NCBI GenBank assembly: GCA_037833965.1
Contig: AP031351.1
Coordinates: 11,234,501-11,298,500 of the forward strand
DNA length: 64,000 nucleotides
From: Marchantia polymorpha subsp. ruderalis
Lineage: Eukaryota; Streptophyta; Marchantiopsida; Marchantiales; Marchantiaceae
Direction: 5' to 3'
In this document: positions 61,401 through 64,000 of the stretch, piece after piece
Numbering within the stretch: the stretch's first letter is position 1
Layout of the letters: each line of letters begins with the position of its first letter
Made by a program: the position numbers and the translations under genes
Notes under the pieces: model-generated
What the model saw: only the letters and a program-made list of their open reading frames with translations
The model's database searches: none
Told to the model about the DNA's origin: nothing

Positions 61401-64000
61401 AACAAAAGCATATGAAAGCTTAAAATGAACATGATCGATGCTTGAAATGAAAATTTTTATGCTGAATGTTGAAAATTATTCTCTAGTATACTTGTGTTTA
61501 TAATTTGATTTTATATTCAATGTTTTTTTTCATTTTTAAATTCAAAATATTTCTTACATGATCAAATCTTTAATTTAAGTAAAAAACTCATGATTTCTTT
61601 CAGTTCAATAACATCAAATATATCTCCAAATGCAATAATATGTCAATTATATTTAAACTAAAATAAGAATGCTGTTTTTTTATAAATATGTTCAATTTTT
61701 ATGATTTCATAAAATGATAAAACATTTTGATCTATTTTTAAAATTGTTCATAATTGATAAAAAGTAAACAGTCAACAAATTAAACATAAGTCATTTTTAT
61801 CTCAAAAATCATAAAAATAATTATGATAAATCATTACAACATGCATTTGATCACAATTAAATTTGATCATAATGACATAATAGATTATTGTACTCATTAT
61901 CTTATCTTATATAAAAATTGATTATCATTCATCTAGCTTTATACACACTTTATATTTTATGACGTAAGCTAAATTTTTTTAGACTTATTTATTATAAATT
62001 AATTGTAGCTTGTTCTAAATTTTCATTATCTTTCAAAATTTGTGATCAATTTCATCTTTAATTAGAAAAATAATTTATGTGAACTATATTTGTTTATGAA
62101 GATTGAAAGTACATCATGATAGAAATTAGTGAAAGCAAGTATTGTTGAAAAAAAATTAATTCATAATTTTAAAATATAAAAATTCATAAGTAGAGAAATA
62201 AGATACTCATCTATAGATTAGTTGAAAAATATTCAATGATGAAAATTGCTTTTATCAATAAAAATTACATATTGAATGACAAAATTATTTCACAAGACTC
62301 ATACGCAACAAAAATGGCTTAATGAAAATCATCACAAATCGTTTTATTAGATGGAATTTACCTCACATCTTATGTCACTCAAAATCTAATTTCGACTCAC
62401 GGTGCAAAAGTATGAAAGAGCAAGAGCGGAGCGGAGCTAAGTGAATGTTGCGGATGGGTGAAACATTTTTTTTTAATACAAAGAAATATGTGTTGAAAAA
62501 ACTTTAAATCATAATATTAATTCGTGATATACTGCACATTGTTTTAAAGTTTTTCTAAACATTAATATGTTCAAAAGGTAAATTCATTGAAAATATAGAT
62601 CGATTGGTTGCAATATCTGGCTAAGATACAAAGCTCGTGCAAAGCATCATCTAATCCTCATAAAAATTTGATTTAGCACTTGTTAGTCAACGTGACACGA
62701 TTTTTTTGCATGTTTTGTTTGACTACTACACTACTCCATTTGTAGTCACATCGTCAGCGGCAAAATCATAACGTGACAATTCACCTATGCCAAACAAGCG
62801 TTTTTTCACATCTTCTTCACACTCATACATGATTGTCATAGTTTGTATTGCGTTGGAAAAACTTGCAACAATCAGGACTTCACTCTCTAGTAAGCAGAAT
62901 TTTGTTTGAAACTTGACGACCATGTGTCGTGAGTGAAATTTAACTAGATAAAACAATACTTGATGGATTTCAACAAGCTATGTATGTTCCATAGTGATTC
63001 CATCAAATAAAAAGTCTTGTATTGAAAAGTATATTAAATAATATTGTTTGCCGTTATGATGGAAATGAGTAAAATATTTGTATAAAAGTAGTAAATAATT
63101 GATAGATTTTTAAAACTATATTGTTCATAAATTCATCATATAATTTCAAAAATTCATTAAAATTAATTTTGAATAAATTTGTATCAGAATTAATTAAAAT
63201 CATAAAATTTCTAATTAAAATTTTTAAAACTAAATTAACATGTATTGTGATTTTTCAAACATAAATAGTAATACAAAATAGGTAAGAATTACTATTTTTT
63301 ATAATGAATTTGAAAAAAATAAAATAATATTAAAATAAAATAAACTATGTCAAAAACATTTTAAAACTCGCAATCATTAAACTGTTATTTTGTAGATAGA
63401 ATAGCTACTATTTATGCTTTTAAATATGCAATTAAAGTTCATGAAGTTTTATATTTGTTCTATTAAATTTACCAGAAATTATTTTCAAATTTTAAAAAGG
63501 TTTAATTTTGTTTTTTTATAAAATACTTCATATTTTCATATATCATACATTTTATTTTGTACATGTATTCATTTGCAACATTGAAGTAGTAAATTCTAGA
63601 ATTAGAGTTGTGAGTTTTTCAAAATTTATGTACTTAATAGGGGAAAAATTATTTGGTTCACATGAATCTAAAGAGAATCTAACATGTTGATTGCATTATT
63701 TTATCACATGAAATATGTAAAAAAAATTTAACAAGTACAATAAATAAAATCTTTGCTTTCAATATATTTAATATCTTTACAACATAAAATTAACACATAA
63801 ACATTAGGTTCATATTGATATTTAGGTTACTTGATTGATTGTGTTAATGATTAAAACATACATTGAAAAACCAAAATAATTAGATATTATGTCTTATAAG
63901 TGTTATTTATAAAAAAAATACAATTGATGCAAAAAAATATATATTATGCATTAATCTCTTTTTCCATTGAAGAGTTTTGATGATGTGAGACAAAATATTT
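58431..64000. other. AT-rich desert
   Basis: Extremely AT-rich sequence with no recognisable gene, RNA or intact transposon. Slightly less AT-rich patches lie at about 59120-59340, 61190-61440, 62390-62460 and 62690-62960; the last has a 76-codon minus-strand frame with no family resemblance. They are probably remnants of mobile elements. Confidence 0.45.

Noticed and set aside
62726-62956. 76-codon minus-strand frame in the right desert
   Set aside because: No recognisable domain; probably a remnant of a mobile element or chance.
1-64000. CRISPR arrays, operons or other prokaryotic systems
   Set aside because: The tandem arrays seen (18, 34, 44 and 77 bp) have no repeat-spacer structure, and the genes are spliced eukaryotic genes.

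Overview
The window looks like nuclear DNA of a land plant, most likely a bryophyte. That is inferred from intron-rich genes with plant GT-AG introns, plant-type families (very-long-chain ketoacyl-CoA reductase, GH17-X8 glucanase with a GPI tail), Copia, Ty3/Gypsy and plant mariner debris, and a fungal/algal-type purine permease that seed plants do not use as their standard NAT. The genes sit in GC-rich islands separated by very AT-rich deserts full of decayed transposons. I cannot name the species.

Layout: (1) 1-9.3 kb holds a ketoacyl-CoA reductase gene (+, 3 coding exons) and, on the opposite strand, a KRTCAP2-like oligosaccharyltransferase subunit (5 coding exons, the first with only 7 coding bases). 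(2) 9.3-26.6 kb is a transposon desert: a mariner-like transposase relic, Ty3/Gypsy gag-protease, an antisense Copia tail, a degenerate sense Copia element (about 17.7-23.0 kb), an 18-bp minisatellite, then second partial copies of both the Copia gag and the Gypsy gag. (3) 26.6-33.3 kb is GC-rich sequence with no recognisable gene, leading into a beta-1,3-glucanase gene (33.3-36.0 kb, 4 coding exons). (4) 36.6-44.4 kb is a second desert with antisense Copia RNase H and Gypsy integrase relics. (5) 44.7-58.2 kb is a gene island: a small plant protein of unknown function (+), an 11-exon UapA-like nucleobase transporter (-), and the spliceosomal protein SmD3 (-, 5 exons). (6) 58.4-64 kb is a third AT-rich desert.

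The five large gene models were built by hand from splice sites; for four of them (KCR, KRTCAP2-like, glucanase, SmD3) and for the NAT the exon phases close perfectly and the total length is a whole number of codons. The genes are housekeeping and not an operon: lipid elongation and N-glycosylation in the ER, cell-wall glucan turnover, purine uptake, splicing.

The most unusual recurring signal is a set of perfect or near-perfect inverted repeats (arms 11-23 bp, spacers mostly 0-7 nt) scattered through genic flanks and transposons. One interrupts a Copia reverse-transcriptase frame with what looks like an inverted copy of the adjacent coding sequence, which suggests a template-switch or snap-back mutational process.
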